Positions 54,211-63,380 of a stretch of 64,000 nt of DNA are shown in pieces. Source of the DNA: Caldisphaera lagunensis DSM 15908 (GTDB lineage: Archaea; Thermoproteota; Thermoprotei_A; Sulfolobales; Acidilobaceae); NCBI RefSeq assembly GCF_000317795.1, contig NC_019791.1, positions 1,302,001-1,366,000 of the forward strand, in the 5' to 3' direction. Position numbers and translations under genes: made by a program. Positions within the stretch are counted from its first letter, which is position 1. Each line of letters begins with the position of its first letter. The notes under the pieces are model-generated. The model was not told the origin of the DNA. It saw only the letters and a program-made list of their open reading frames with translations, and searched no databases.

Positions 54211-54265
54211 GCATTTAAATAACTAGGAATTGCTAGTAAGTGAGAGCGCCAGTTAGGTGAAAGGA

Positions 54266-54703
54266 ATGTCAATAGAGCTGAAACCAGAATGGAAACGATT
54301 TAAATACAGAGGGAAGACTTTGGAAGAATTATTAAATATGCCTATGGATGAGCTTGTTAAATTATTTCCTTCTAGGTCAAGGAGAAGCTTGGCTAGAGGG
54401 TTTACACCATCCCAAAAAATCCTTTTATCAAAAATAAGAGCACTAAGAAAAATTATGCAGCAAGATCCTAGCAAGGAAAATGTAGTAATTAAGACTCACG
54501 TTAGAGACTTAGTTATTTTGCCGGAAATGATTGGTTTAACTATAGCTGTGTATAATGGTAAAGAATTTGTGCCTGTAAAGATAATACCGGAAATGATAGG
54601 GCATAGGCTTGGAGAATATAGCCATACAACAAAAACAGTCCATCATGGAGAGCCAGGATTAAAGGCTTCAAAGAGCAGCTTGCATGTAGCTGCAAAGGTG
54701 TGA
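54266..54703 (+). CDS. rpsS: 30S ribosomal protein S19
   Basis: A 145-residue archaeal S19, contacting the 16S rRNA head. RYRGK-like opening [14 protein letters not shown] and the conserved [20 protein letters not shown] near the C-terminus are decisive. ATG at 54266 follows AGGTGA. It begins a ribosomal run that here lacks L3, L4, L23 and L2 immediately upstream. Confidence 0.95.
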   Translation: MSIELKPEWKRFKYRGKTLEELLNMPMDELVKLFPSRSRRSLARGFTPSQKILLSKIRALRKIMQQDPSKENVVIKTHVRDLVILPEMIGLTIAVYNGKEFVPVKIIPEMIGHRLGEYSHTTKTVHHGEPGLKASKSSLHVAAKV

Positions 54704-54713
54704 GGTGAATACT

Positions 54714-55187
54714 ATGCCACAGTGGAATTATTCTGTAAAATTACAAGATGAAAGTAAGGTTGCAAAGGCTGTTATAAGGGAAGTTCCTGTGCATCCAAAA
54801 GTAATTGTTGAAATTGCCAATGCAATAAATGGGATGAATCTAAAAAAGGCAGAGAGATTTTTGGAAAACGTAATAAAACAAAAAGAACCATTACCATTTA
54901 GAAGATCAAATAAAAAAGTTTCGCATAGAAGAGGTTTGAGCGATAGATGGGGGGTACCATCTGGAAGATATCCAATAAAAGCAGCAACGTATGTTTTAAA
55001 TTTGCTAAGGAATGTTGAGAACAATGCTGATAATAAAGGACTAGAGATTGATAAATTAGTTATATATCATATTGGAGTAAGCAAAGGCCTTACATTGAAA
55101 AGGGCAATGCCTAGGGCCTTTGGTAGAGCTGATATACTTAGGAAATTTAGATCTAATATTGAAATAATAGTTAGAATGGAGGGTTAA
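54714..55187 (+). CDS. rplV: 50S ribosomal protein L22
   Basis: A 157-residue archaeal L22, lining the exit tunnel. PQWNYSV opens it; the tunnel loop and RAMPRAFGRADILRKFRSNIEIIVR near the end mark the family. ATG 54714 follows GAGGTGAA; the frame extends three codons earlier. Separated from S19 by 10 bases and from S3 by four. Confidence 0.94.
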   Translation: MPQWNYSVKLQDESKVAKAVIREVPVHPKVIVEIANAINGMNLKKAERFLENVIKQKEPLPFRRSNKKVSHRRGLSDRWGVPSGRYPIKAATYVLNLLRNVENNADNKGLEIDKLVIYHIGVSKGLTLKRAMPRAFGRADILRKFRSNIEIIVRMEG

Positions 55188-55191
55188 GATT

Positions 55192-55935
55192 ATGTCTAGA
55201 ATAAAGAAATATTTCTTGGATCAGGCAATGCTTAGAGCCAAAATAGATGAGTATTTGGCTCAGAATTTCTATACTGCAGGTTATTCTGGGGTACATATAA
55301 TACAAAGTGGACTAGGTACCAGGATCCATATATATGCTGAAAGGCCTGCACTTATTATAGGGAGAAAAGGGGCTACAATTAGGAGATTACAAGGTGTTTT
55401 TCAAAAGGTTTTTGGATTAGAGAACGTTCAAGTAACTGTTAGCCAGCCAGATAACACAGAATTAGATGCAAGAATTCAAGCGTTTAGAGTTGCTAGATCT
55501 TTAGAAATGGGATATCATTTTAGGAGAGTAGCAATGGCAACTTTAAGAAGAATAATTGAAGCAGGTGCAATTGGCGCAGAAATAGTTATAAGTGGTAAGC
55601 TAACTAACGAGAGAGCAAAATTTGAAAAGCTTCAAATGGGGAAAGTTATTAAAACAGGGGATATTGTAGATCAATATGTAGACAAGGCTGTTGCCCATGC
55701 TAAACTACCTCAAGGAATTTATGGGGTGAGAATTATTATAGTCAAACAACAGGCTTCTATGCCTCACATATATGAAAAAGGTGAAGATGAAATAAAGAAT
55801 GTTGTTCAATCATTAAAGGAGCAAGTAGAAGAAATTAAATCTACCGAGGGCCAGGAAAAATTAGAGGAAATGATAGAAGAAATTAAAGAAGAGGAGGTTG
55901 AGGAAGGTGGGGAAATACAGGCTCAAAATGAATGA
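55192..55935 (+). CDS. rpsC: 30S ribosomal protein S3
   Basis: A 247-residue archaeal S3. The KH domain contains ALIIGRKGATIRRLQGVF (GxxG loop), and ARSLEMGYHFRRVAMATLRRI and IVISGKLTNERAK follow. A Glu-rich tail (residues about 205-247, EEIKEEEVEEGGE) is typical of archaeal S3. GGAGGG lies before the ATG at 55192. Its end overlaps the start of L29. Confidence 0.96.
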   Translation: MSRIKKYFLDQAMLRAKIDEYLAQNFYTAGYSGVHIIQSGLGTRIHIYAERPALIIGRKGATIRRLQGVFQKVFGLENVQVTVSQPDNTELDARIQAFRVARSLEMGYHFRRVAMATLRRIIEAGAIGAEIVISGKLTNERAKFEKLQMGKVIKTGDIVDQYVDKAVAHAKLPQGIYGVRIIIVKQQASMPHIYEKGEDEIKNVVQSLKEQVEEIKSTEGQEKLEEMIEEIKEEEVEEGGEIQAQNE

Positions 55936-56122
55936 TTTAAAGAAAATGCAAGAAGAAGAAGTAAAGAAGACGTTAAATGATATAAATACTGAGTTAACAG
56001 TGTTAAGACATAAAGCATCAACAGGCTCTCTAGATAATCCGGCCAGAATAAAACAGCTTAAGAAGAATAAGGCAAGGATTTTAACATTACTTAATGAAAA
56101 GAAAAAAGCTAATAATAAATAA
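55907..56122 (+). CDS. rpmC: 50S ribosomal protein L29
   Basis: A 71-residue L29 with LKMNDLKKMQEEEVKKTLND and TELTVLRHKASTGSLDNPARIKQLKKNKARILT. The GTG at 55907 (MGKYRLKMND) is preferred since GAGGAGGT lies eight bases upstream and the LKxxDLK block is then complete; an ATG at 55928 would remove seven residues. It overlaps the S3 end by 29 bases. Confidence 0.88.
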   Translation: MGKYRLKMNDLKKMQEEEVKKTLNDINTELTVLRHKASTGSLDNPARIKQLKKNKARILTLLNEKKKANNK

Positions 56123-56134
56123 ATGTGATCTTTT

Positions 56135-56407
56135 TTGAAAATAAATAAGAAAAATTTAATATATCATGAAATAATAGGCTTATATGTTTGCATAGTTAAG
56201 CATTTAGATCCTTCTATTGAAGGTAAATGTGGAAAAATTTTATATGAGACAAAAAATACAATCATTATAGAAACTAATAAGGGTAAGGCAACTATATTAA
56301 AAAAGGGGGCAATATTTGAAATTAAGATTGATAATGAAAGGGTTGTTGTATTAGGAGATAACTTGATTGGTAGGCCTGAAGATAGGATTAAGAAAATCTT
56401 AAAATGA
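56135..56407 (+). CDS. rnp1: RNase P protein component 1 (Rpp29/Pop4)
   Basis: A 90-residue Rpp29, a beta-barrel subunit of archaeal RNase P that helps process tRNA 5' ends. IIGLYVCIVKHLDPSIEGKCGKILYETKNTIIIET and KKGAIFEIKI match the Sm-like fold, and GNxLxGRPEDRIKK-like ending (GDNLIGRPEDRIKKIL) is diagnostic. TTG at 56135 follows GTGATC. This gene is normally in the archaeal S17 neighbourhood, as here. Confidence 0.92.
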   Translation: MKINKKNLIYHEIIGLYVCIVKHLDPSIEGKCGKILYETKNTIIIETNKGKATILKKGAIFEIKIDNERVVVLGDNLIGRPEDRIKKILK

Positions 56408-56635
56408 TCTTAAAAAGTTTATAAAAATTTCAATTTATTTTTTAAGATACACATTAAATTTAAAAAAAATTAAGATATAGCCTTTTATAGATTTTTTCAA
56501 ATTTATAAAATAAGAATATCTTTAAATAGAGTGATGTTTAGAAGACCATGCGAAAGGCTCCAATAGAGTTTATAAGTATCATTTTTTACTTTTTGATGTG
56601 CGGTAAAATGAGGAATCGCGATGGGTGTAAGTTTA

Positions 56636-56974
56636 ATGCCAGAACAAAAAGCAATAAAGAATTTACAGATACCTGGGGTTAGTCCACCCTCAAAAAGTTG
56701 CAGTGATCCAAATTGTCCATGGCATGGATCACTTAGGGTTAGAGGGGTACTGTTAGAGGGTATTGTTGAAAAATTTAGGGCTAAGGGAAGTGCAGTAGTA
56801 AGGCATGAGTATCTATATTATGAGCGTAAATATAAAAGGTATGAGTGGAGAAAAACAAAGAAACTAGTTCATGTGCCTGAATGCTTAGATATAAAGGAAG
56901 GAGATAAGGTAGTAATTGGAGAAACAAAACCTTTATCAAAAACTATTAAGTTTGTAATATTAGGTAAAATATAA
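56636..56974 (+). CDS. rpsQ: 30S ribosomal protein S17
   Basis: A 112-residue archaeal S17: IPGVSPPSKSCSDPNCPWHGSLRVRG carries the two conserved cysteines, then KTKKLVHVPECLDIKEGDKVVIGETKPLSKTI. ATG 56636 has GGTGT six bases upstream; ATG 56621 would add five residues. The gap 56408-56620 before it is AT-rich and contains no recognisable gene, so S17 onward may have its own promoter. Confidence 0.94.
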   Translation: MPEQKAIKNLQIPGVSPPSKSCSDPNCPWHGSLRVRGVLLEGIVEKFRAKGSAVVRHEYLYYERKYKRYEWRKTKKLVHVPECLDIKEGDKVVIGETKPLSKTIKFVILGKI

Positions 56975-56992
56975 GTAGGGGTGTGATGATAA

Positions 56993-57415
56993 ATGCCAAA
57001 GAAAAAGAAATATGGCGCAGTGCTCTCGAGAAGAGGATTTAGCGCAGGCCTTCAAGTGGGTTCAGTTGCGTTAGTTGCAGATAATAGTGGGGCAAAAGAA
57101 GCTTTGATAGTAGACGTACCTTTAGTAAAAACTAGAGTAAGAAGATTGGGAAGGGCAACTGTAGGAGATTTAGTTGTTGTTTCAATAAAAAAAGGAACCC
57201 CCCAAGTTAGAAAGCAGATTAGCTATGCTGTTGTCATAAGGCAGAAAAGACCTTATAAGAGATCAGATGGTACTTGGATATCCTTTAATGATAATGCACT
57301 AGTTTTAGTTAATCCTGATGGAACTCCAAAAGGGAGTGAAATAAGAGGGGCTATACCAAAAGAAGTAGCAGAAAGGTGGCCTACGGTTGCAAAGCTTGCA
57401 ACATCAATTATATGA
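56993..57415 (+). CDS. rplN: 50S ribosomal protein L14
   Basis: A 140-residue archaeal L14. VGSVALVADNSGAKEALIVDV, GDLVVVSIKKGTPQVRKQ and FNDNALVLVNPDGTPKGSEIRGAI are family blocks. ATG 56993 lies eight bases after GGGGTGTGA. Separated from S17 by 18 bases. Confidence 0.96.
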   Translation: MPKKKKYGAVLSRRGFSAGLQVGSVALVADNSGAKEALIVDVPLVKTRVRRLGRATVGDLVVVSIKKGTPQVRKQISYAVVIRQKRPYKRSDGTWISFNDNALVLVNPDGTPKGSEIRGAIPKEVAERWPTVAKLATSII

Positions 57416-57425
57416 GGTGATTTAA

Positions 57426-57878
57426 ATGATAAGTTCATCTATTCCAAAGAAACAAAGGAAGTACTTATTTAATATGCCTTTACATTTGAGGCATAAACTA
57501 GTTACAGTTAAATTAAGTAAAGAATTAAGAAATAAATTCGGAATTAGAAATTTACCAGTAAAAGTAGGAGATAAGGTTAGAGTTGTGAAAGGAACTCATA
57601 AAGGTAAAACTGGAAAGGTCACTGAGGTTGATTTAAAGAGATTGTTTGTAAAAATAGAGGGAATTAAAAGGAAAAAAGCAGATGGAACTGAAATACCAGT
57701 GAAAATTAGACCTTGGAATTTGGAAATAATTGATTTAGATTTAAAAGATGAGGAAAGAAAGAAAATTGTGCAGAGGAGAGGAGGAAAGATGCAGGAAACA
57801 CAAAGTGAATTTGCTAAGGCTCAGGAATCAAGTGAAGAAAAAAGCACAGAAGAAAAAGAGGTGAAGACAAATGGGTAA
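57426..57878 (+). CDS. rplX: 50S ribosomal protein L24
   Basis: A 150-residue archaeal L24. The KOW motif DKVRVVKGTHKGKTGKVTEVDL is the key feature; the N-terminus PKKQRKYLFNMPLHLRHKLV is usual and the tail is charged (SSEEKSTEEKEVK). ATG 57426 follows GAGGTGATT. It overlaps the S4e start by eight bases. Confidence 0.95.
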   Translation: MISSSIPKKQRKYLFNMPLHLRHKLVTVKLSKELRNKFGIRNLPVKVGDKVRVVKGTHKGKTGKVTEVDLKRLFVKIEGIKRKKADGTEIPVKIRPWNLEIIDLDLKDEERKKIVQRRGGKMQETQSEFAKAQESSEEKSTEEKEVKTNG

Positions 57879-58629
57879 CATGGGAGGAACAAGGTCTATT
57901 AAGGGTATAGCAGCTCCTCCATTTTGGCCTATTGAGAGGAAATTAAGGCCGTGGACTCCTAAACCATCACCTGGACCTCATAATGCTGAACAAAGTTTGC
58001 CTTTATTAGTAGTTTTGAGGGATATGTTAAAATATGCCGAAACGGGTAAAGAAGCTATTAAGATTATTAATGAAAATAAAATTAAGGTTGACGGAAGAGT
58101 TGTTAACGATTATAAATACCCACTCAGTGTTATGGATGTTTTAGAGATACCTGAGAACGACGAATATTATAGAGTAATACCATATCCAACAGATTATCTA
58201 GGGCTTTATAAAATAACTAAGGAAGAAGCAAGTCTTAAGCCAGTAAGGATTGAAAATAAGACTATAGTCAAAGGAGGTAATTTACAATTAAACCTAAGTG
58301 GGGGGCGTAATATTTTAGTGAAATTTAAAGAAGGTGAAAAGAAAGAAGTTCCTTATAAAACACTAGATACATTGCTAATAACCTTACCAAATCAAGAAAT
58401 AAAGGAGCACATACCTTTTCAAATAGGAGATTACGCATTGGTTATATGGGGTAAGAACGTAGGAAAATTAGGGAAGATTGTTTCAGTAAATAAACAATGG
58501 GGAAGAAAGAGCAGTACAGTAACTTTAGAAGGAAAGAGTGGAAGGAAGATACAGACGATTCTTGATTATATATTAATTGTAGGCAAAGAAAAACCAGTTA
58601 TATCTTTACCAGGTGAGATAGAATTATGA
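57871..58629 (+). CDS. rps4e: 30S ribosomal protein S4e
   Basis: A 252-residue archaeal/eukaryotic-type S4e. IAAPPFWPIERKLRPWTPKPSPGPH opens the family, an S4-like RNA-binding part (IKVDGRVVNDYKYPLSVMDVLEI) follows, and a KOW-type C-terminal region (YALVIWGKNVGKLGKIVSV) ends it. ATG 57871 is preferred by GAGGTGA upstream; ATG 57880 is possible. Confidence 0.95.
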   Translation: MGNMGGTRSIKGIAAPPFWPIERKLRPWTPKPSPGPHNAEQSLPLLVVLRDMLKYAETGKEAIKIINENKIKVDGRVVNDYKYPLSVMDVLEIPENDEYYRVIPYPTDYLGLYKITKEEASLKPVRIENKTIVKGGNLQLNLSGGRNILVKFKEGEKKEVPYKTLDTLLITLPNQEIKEHIPFQIGDYALVIWGKNVGKLGKIVSVNKQWGRKSSTVTLEGKSGRKIQTILDYILIVGKEKPVISLPGEIEL

Positions 58630-59186
58630 GCATAGCATTAAGCGAAGATGAGGTAAATAAAATATTAAAGTCATGGGAAGAAAATCCTATGACCAAACCA
58701 AGGATAACAAAAGTAACAGTAAATATAGCTTTAGGCCAAGGTGGTGAAAAATTAGTGAAAGTACAAGAATTATTGACTCAGTTAACAGGCCAAAAAGCAT
58801 CATTAAGGGCTGCAAAGAAAACTGTTAGGGCCTTTGGAGTAAGAAAGGGTGAAAATATAGCAACAATGGTAACTTTAAGAAGGGAAAAAGCTTATGCATT
58901 TTTAAAGAAAGCTCTAGAAGCTGTAGGTTATAGAATTAAGAAAAGCAGCATTGATAAGTTTGGTAATGTAGGTTTTGGGATAACTGAATATATATTGTTG
59001 CCTGGAGCAAGATATGACCCAGAAATAGGAATCGTAGGTATGGATGTAATAATAACTGTTGAGAAACCAGGCTATAGGATAGAAAAGAGAAAAATAAAAA
59101 CTTCTGATCTACCTTTAAGGCATAGGGTTAAGCCTGAAGAAACGATGGTATTACTTAGTAAAGAATTTGGGGTAACATTTATATGA
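58626..59186 (+). CDS. rplE: 50S ribosomal protein L5
   Basis: A 186-residue L5, binding 5S rRNA. NPMTKPRITKVTVNIALGQGGEKL, LTGQKASLRAAKKTVRAFGVRKGENI and DVIITVEKPGYRI are clear. The ATG overlaps the S4e stop (ATGA). It is followed by S14 at 59197. Confidence 0.96.
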   Translation: MSIALSEDEVNKILKSWEENPMTKPRITKVTVNIALGQGGEKLVKVQELLTQLTGQKASLRAAKKTVRAFGVRKGENIATMVTLRREKAYAFLKKALEAVGYRIKKSSIDKFGNVGFGITEYILLPGARYDPEIGIVGMDVIITVEKPGYRIEKRKIKTSDLPLRHRVKPEETMVLLSKEFGVTFI

Positions 59187-59196
59187 GGTGATATGG

Positions 59197-59361
59197 ATGG
59201 GAAAGTATAAGCCACCAAAAATGAAAAGCATGGGTAGAGGGGCCCAAAGATGTCAAAGATGTGGAACTAGGGATGCAGTTATACAAAAATACGGTTTATA
59301 TTTGTGTAGGCAATGTTTTAGGGAGGTAGCCCCAACATTAGGTTTTAAAAAATATAAGTAG
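59197..59361 (+). CDS. rpsN: 30S ribosomal protein S14 (zinc type)
   Basis: A 54-residue S14 of the archaeal C4 type: MGKYKPPKMKSMGRGAQRC..C..LC..C ending FKKYK, with CQRC (C19, C22) and CRQC (C37, C40). GGTGAT lies four bases before ATG 59197; an earlier ATG at 59193 is out of frame. The gene is short enough to be missed, yet complete and in its usual place between L5 and S8. Confidence 0.95.
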   Translation: MGKYKPPKMKSMGRGAQRCQRCGTRDAVIQKYGLYLCRQCFREVAPTLGFKKYK

Positions 59362-59371
59362 GTGATAGGAA

Positions 59372-59767
59372 ATGGTAGATGTTTTATCTGGTCATTTATC
59401 ATCAATAATGAATGCAGAGCTTAGAGGTGAAAGAGAAGTAATATTAATGCCAGCATCAAAACTTTCAGCATCAGTGTTAAAGGTTCTTCAAAAAGAAGGT
59501 TATATAGGAGAATTTGAGTACATAGATGATGGGAGATTTGGTAAGTTCAAAATACAATTACTAGGTAGAATAAATAAAATAGGAACAGTTAGACCTAGAG
59601 TTTCAATCAAATATAATGAATTATTAAGATTGCCAGAAAATTTGAGGAGATTTTTGGCAAGTAGAGATTTGGGACATTTAATAATATCAACAAATCAAGG
59701 AGTTATGACACATAAAGATGCGTTAGTTAAGAAAACTGGCGGTATTGTTATAGCATATGTATATTGA
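59372..59767 (+). CDS. rpsH: 30S ribosomal protein S8
   Basis: A 131-residue archaeal S8. VDVLSGHLSSIMNAELRGERE opens it and LRRFLASRDLGHLIISTNQGVMTHKDALVKKTGG closes it, the latter being the archaeal signature end. ATG 59372 follows AGGTGATAGG. It is the last ribosomal gene in the window: L6, which normally follows, is absent. Confidence 0.95.
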   Translation: MVDVLSGHLSSIMNAELRGEREVILMPASKLSASVLKVLQKEGYIGEFEYIDDGRFGKFKIQLLGRINKIGTVRPRVSIKYNELLRLPENLRRFLASRDLGHLIISTNQGVMTHKDALVKKTGGIVIAYVY

Positions 59768-59913
59768 TTTTATTAAATTTTATTAAATATATAGAATATG
59801 TGATAATTATTTTTGTGTAATTATGTTTGATTCAATAGCATTATCGTTTTTATATAAAGGGAGGAAAGAGAATAATATAAAATAACATATCGAAATAAAT
59901 GGGGAAGTAAGAT

Positions 59914-61089
59914 ATGGAAAACAAAAGATTATTTGAAGAATGGTTTAGCCTATATAAGATCTTTATTGAAAATAATAAATTTAGCAATAAAGTTCTTAGT
60001 ATTCCAACTTTTCCTGCCATAGCGAATAATAACAAAATTTATGACATAGATCTAGATATGGGAATCAAATTATCTTGGAATTGTTGTAATTCATATAAAT
60101 TGAACTTAAATGGAGGAGGGCTTATTTCTGAGATACCTAGTAAACCAATGGAAACATTATCTTTTGATTATAATGAATTTATACCACAAAGCATTATAAA
60201 TAGTGATTATAAAATAAATCCACTAGGTTGGAATCCTATAAATCCAATAGATAAAGAGTTAGATTATGGAGAATGTTTTCAATATAATAATAAAAAAATA
60301 TATGTAAGAAGTTCTGAGCCATTTAAGTTTATAAAAAAACAAAATTGCGTAGAGTTGAAACATAATGAAAATAAACCCACATTTAGGGTGGGATACCTAG
60401 AGTTTAATGTTAAAAATAGGTTTTCATTTGCTACGCGAAACTTATATGAAACAGATATGGGAATACTATTTAACAATAAAAACGTAACATATGTTTTTGA
60501 TCATGAAAAAGAAATGTTTTTTAAAATACCACTTTATGACTTTAAGTATTATATATTATATCCGTTTAGGTTTTTCAAGTTTCATGCTTATGATAAGAAA
60601 TGTTTTAAAGCCAATGTTTTTGTTTTAGATTCAGAAAATCCAATCGGAATTGTATCAAGATATGGTATAGGAATAGAAATTTCTCCAGGAGAATTAAGAA
60701 TAAAAACTGATAAGCCTTTCTATATAGTTAACGCGGGTCCAATTTTATCTTTTAGATCATTAATTGAGACTTTGGTAGATTTTCCATATGGATATGAGAT
60801 TATGAATCATGTAAGAAGTGGATCTTCAGCCATTATATTGTCCGGAATATATGATGAATTTATTGAATTTGAGATATTTAATGCAACAAATAATGATTCA
60901 ATTATTGAAATGATACCAAAAATAAAAACGGATAAGATTGAAATTTGTTCTCATTTAGGATGTTATGATATAATCGAATCTAAGGGAATTTATAGAATTC
61001 CTGCTCCATCTGGATGCTATTGTAACGCTAGGTTACATATAATCAAAGAATCAACAATTAAAAATAAGTTGTTAAGACTAAAAGATTAG
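59914..61089 (+). CDS. Large hypothetical protein, probably beta-rich
   Basis: Unrecognised 391-residue soluble protein rich in aromatic residues, Asn and Ile, with alternating hydrophobic patterns suggesting beta sheets. Cysteines are in WNCCNSYK, GECFQY and near the end CSHLGCY and GCYCNAR. No known motif, signal peptide or membrane segment. ATG 59914 follows GGGGAAG. It lies where the rest of the ribosomal operon is expected and meets the convergent disulfide oxidoreductase with a four-base overlap. Confidence 0.6.
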   Translation: MENKRLFEEWFSLYKIFIENNKFSNKVLSIPTFPAIANNNKIYDIDLDMGIKLSWNCCNSYKLNLNGGGLISEIPSKPMETLSFDYNEFIPQSIINSDYKINPLGWNPINPIDKELDYGECFQYNNKKIYVRSSEPFKFIKKQNCVELKHNENKPTFRVGYLEFNVKNRFSFATRNLYETDMGILFNNKNVTYVFDHEKEMFFKIPLYDFKYYILYPFRFFKFHAYDKKCFKANVFVLDSENPIGIVSRYGIGIEISPGELRIKTDKPFYIVNAGPILSFRSLIETLVDFPYGYEIMNHVRSGSSAIILSGIYDEFIEFEIFNATNNDSIIEMIPKIKTDKIEICSHLGCYDIIESKGIYRIPAPSGCYCNARLHIIKESTIKNKLLRLKD

Positions 61090-61823
61090 ATTCCAGTAGC
61101 TTCTCCTTCTTCTTTTGGAGCCATTTGTTTTAATTTGTTTTCTGCTGCTGCCTTTATGTACGACACGAAATCTTCTTCATATGGAACTCCAACAAATGAC
61201 ATTACGCCATTTAATGCTATTGCCGGTACACTCATTACGCCATATTTCTCAGCTATATCCATATTTTCATATGCTTCTACTGTTTCTGATAATATTTTGG
61301 GATTGTTTTGTTTGTAAGCCTCGTAAGCAAACATGTTAGCTAATAATACTGCATAAGGACAGTATGGACATGAGGGTGTAATTACAGTTTCTATGTGTAC
61401 CTTTCCATTTAATTTTGCCAGTTCTTCTCTAGTTTCTTTTTCTAAACCACTGTCATTTTCGCTTATTCTCATGATTGTCTCTATAAATCCCCTTATCTCT
61501 TCTCCTGCTGGTATACCGCTATATTTTATCAAGCCATTGATCAACGTAACTGCTGGTACTCTTTCAACCCCTTGTTTTTCAAATTCTTTTAAATCTTCAG
61601 GATTGTTTTTGTTATATATTTTTACTTCTATCATCTTTTTGCCGTTTTTAATAGGGGAGGCATCTTGAATTGTCTTTATTAATTTAATTGTATCTTCACA
61701 TGTTTCACAATTATCATCTATAAATATGTTTATTGTAACAGGATTTACCATATATGCTAAGGTCTCTCTTAGCTCATTTATGAACGATTCGTCAAATTCA
61801 ATATCATAATACCTTCCAGCCAT
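61086..61823 (-). CDS. pdo: Protein disulfide oxidoreductase (double glutaredoxin/thioredoxin fold)
   Basis: A 245-residue archaeal PDO with two thioredoxin-fold units. The first active site is CETC (about residues 39-42), the second CPYC (about 152-155); each is followed by a cis-Pro segment (VERVPAVTLING and VMSVPAIALNG). Such proteins make and shuffle disulfides in the cytosol of hyperthermophiles. ATG 61823 follows GGTGGATAACT. The first site is less usual than CxPC types. Confidence 0.9.
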   Translation of the reverse strand: MAGRYYDIEFDESFINELRETLAYMVNPVTINIFIDDNCETCEDTIKLIKTIQDASPIKNGKKMIEVKIYNKNNPEDLKEFEKQGVERVPAVTLINGLIKYSGIPAGEEIRGFIETIMRISENDSGLEKETREELAKLNGKVHIETVITPSCPYCPYAVLLANMFAYEAYKQNNPKILSETVEAYENMDIAEKYGVMSVPAIALNGVMSFVGVPYEEDFVSYIKAAAENKLKQMAPKEEGEATGI

Positions 61824-62205
61824 AGTTATCCACCTTTTTCTAGCACTAAACTAAGTTAATTTCCAGAGATAATAAACTCGTGTTAAATAAAAGAAACATG
61901 ATAAAATTTTATTAATTTTAATAATCCTATATTTTATTTAGATTATCTTATTGATAATCATAAATTTTTAAAAAGTAGACTATTTCATTTTTATGTTATT
62001 TTATCCTATTGTAAAAAGGATTCTCAAATTATAATTATTAAATTATGAAAATACTTGGGATTATAAAAAATTATAAAATGATATAAAACAGAGTTTTGAG
62101 AATAGCAAGAAAATATCGCTTCCTTAAATTACTTATATGATTATAATGAGATAGAAAGAAAAATATTATTATTTCACCTCAATATAAATAACTGGGCAAA
62201 GAGTT
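61824..62205. other. 382-base intergenic region
   Basis: AT-rich space between divergent pdo and the DUF373 gene. I see no RNA gene, no guide-RNA boxes and no open frame of note. TATA-like stretches before each gene (e.g. AATATAAATAAC at 62183) probably serve as promoters. A nine-base inverted repeat ATTCTCAAA/TTTGAGAAT (62020, 62095) is within chance for so much AT-rich DNA. Confidence 0.6.
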
Positions 62206-63342
62206 GTGAGTGAAAACACAAAAAAACCATTAATATTGATTATTGACATAGATGATGATATAGGCAGTGTTACAGGCAAATCTCTAGTCTATGGAAAAGA
62301 AGACGTCATGAAAGCAGCGTTGGAATTTGCCGAAAAAAGGCCAGAAGATGCAGATACTAACGCTATATTTGCTGGATTAAATCTATACGAAAGTATGAAA
62401 AATTCATCTAAAGAACCTGATATAGCTATTGTTGGAGGTCATCCAACAAATACTTTGTTAGCTCAGATGTTTGTCAAAGATAGAGTTAAACAATTAATAG
62501 ATAAGATTGGTAATAACGTTGAATTATATCTTGTTAGTGATGGTACAGATGAACTATTAATCGCAGAAGTTTTAAGAGAATTAGCTCCGATAGCTGGTTT
62601 AAAAAGAGTTATAGTTGAACAACATCTAGGAGTTGAGGGTAGTTATTTTTTGCTAGCTAGATATATAAGGAAGGCAATTAATGATCCAAGGTATTCTAAG
62701 TATTTTTTAGGTATACCTGGAGTACTTATTGCATTGTTCGGAATATTATCAATATTTGGATATATTATATTAGCATTAAAGGTTATACTTGCTATAGCTG
62801 GGATTTTTTTAATATTAAAAGGATTTAATATTGAAAACAAATCTTATAATGCAATGAGGTCCTTGGCTAATTATTTAAGAGAAACAAGCCATTTTCAAAT
62901 TGCTGGATTGGGTATATTAGCTGTTACAATATTGGCTAGTATTGTAGCAGGATACTATTCTTTTGTAACAAGACCTAAAAATTTAATAATATTAATAGGA
63001 AGTGTATCAGCAAACTCGTTACCAATTTTGTTGGCTGGTTTTACTCTTTATATTGTTGTTGCAAGAATATTCTATAAAGTTACTAAAAGCAATTTATATA
63101 TATTTAAAGAAATAGCATCAATAGCAGTTATAGTATCTTTAGCCTTTGCGTTTAGCCAACTTGGTTTATCTTTGGAAACTTATGGTTTAAGTTTGAATTT
63201 GATAACTGCATCAGACATAATAAATATATTCATCGGAAGTGGATTCTTGCTTTATAGCGTAGCTGGAGCAGGAGTTGCTGCATTAATAGAATTAGTAGAT
63301 TATTTATATTTTAGGCATTATAAAAGAGCTGAGGATAAATAA
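62206..63342 (+). CDS. DUF373 family membrane protein
   Basis: A 378-residue archaeal DUF373 protein. The N-terminal soluble half (LILIIDIDDDIGSVTGKSLVYG, IAIVGGHPTNTLLAQMFVKDRV, LYLVSDGTDELLIAEVLREL) has several Asp residues as in a metal- or nucleotide-binding Rossmann-like fold; from about residue 170 six membrane helices follow. GTG at 62206. The function is unknown for the family. Confidence 0.87.
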   Translation: MSENTKKPLILIIDIDDDIGSVTGKSLVYGKEDVMKAALEFAEKRPEDADTNAIFAGLNLYESMKNSSKEPDIAIVGGHPTNTLLAQMFVKDRVKQLIDKIGNNVELYLVSDGTDELLIAEVLRELAPIAGLKRVIVEQHLGVEGSYFLLARYIRKAINDPRYSKYFLGIPGVLIALFGILSIFGYIILALKVILAIAGIFLILKGFNIENKSYNAMRSLANYLRETSHFQIAGLGILAVTILASIVAGYYSFVTRPKNLIILIGSVSANSLPILLAGFTLYIVVARIFYKVTKSNLYIFKEIASIAVIVSLAFAFSQLGLSLETYGLSLNLITASDIINIFIGSGFLLYSVAGAGVAALIELVDYLYFRHYKRAEDK

Positions 63343-63380
63343 AATGGCCCCCTTTGTAAATGGGATCTTTGGTGATAAAG

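Noticed and set aside
56520-56620. Guide RNA before S17 (GTGATG near 56532, TGATGTG near 56596)
   Set aside because: The boxes deviate, no CTGA box D follows and no terminal stem can be drawn.
62020-62103. Nine-base inverted repeat ATTCTCAAA/TTTGAGAAT in the gap before DUF373
   Set aside because: A nine-base match is expected about once by chance in such a long AT-rich spacer.
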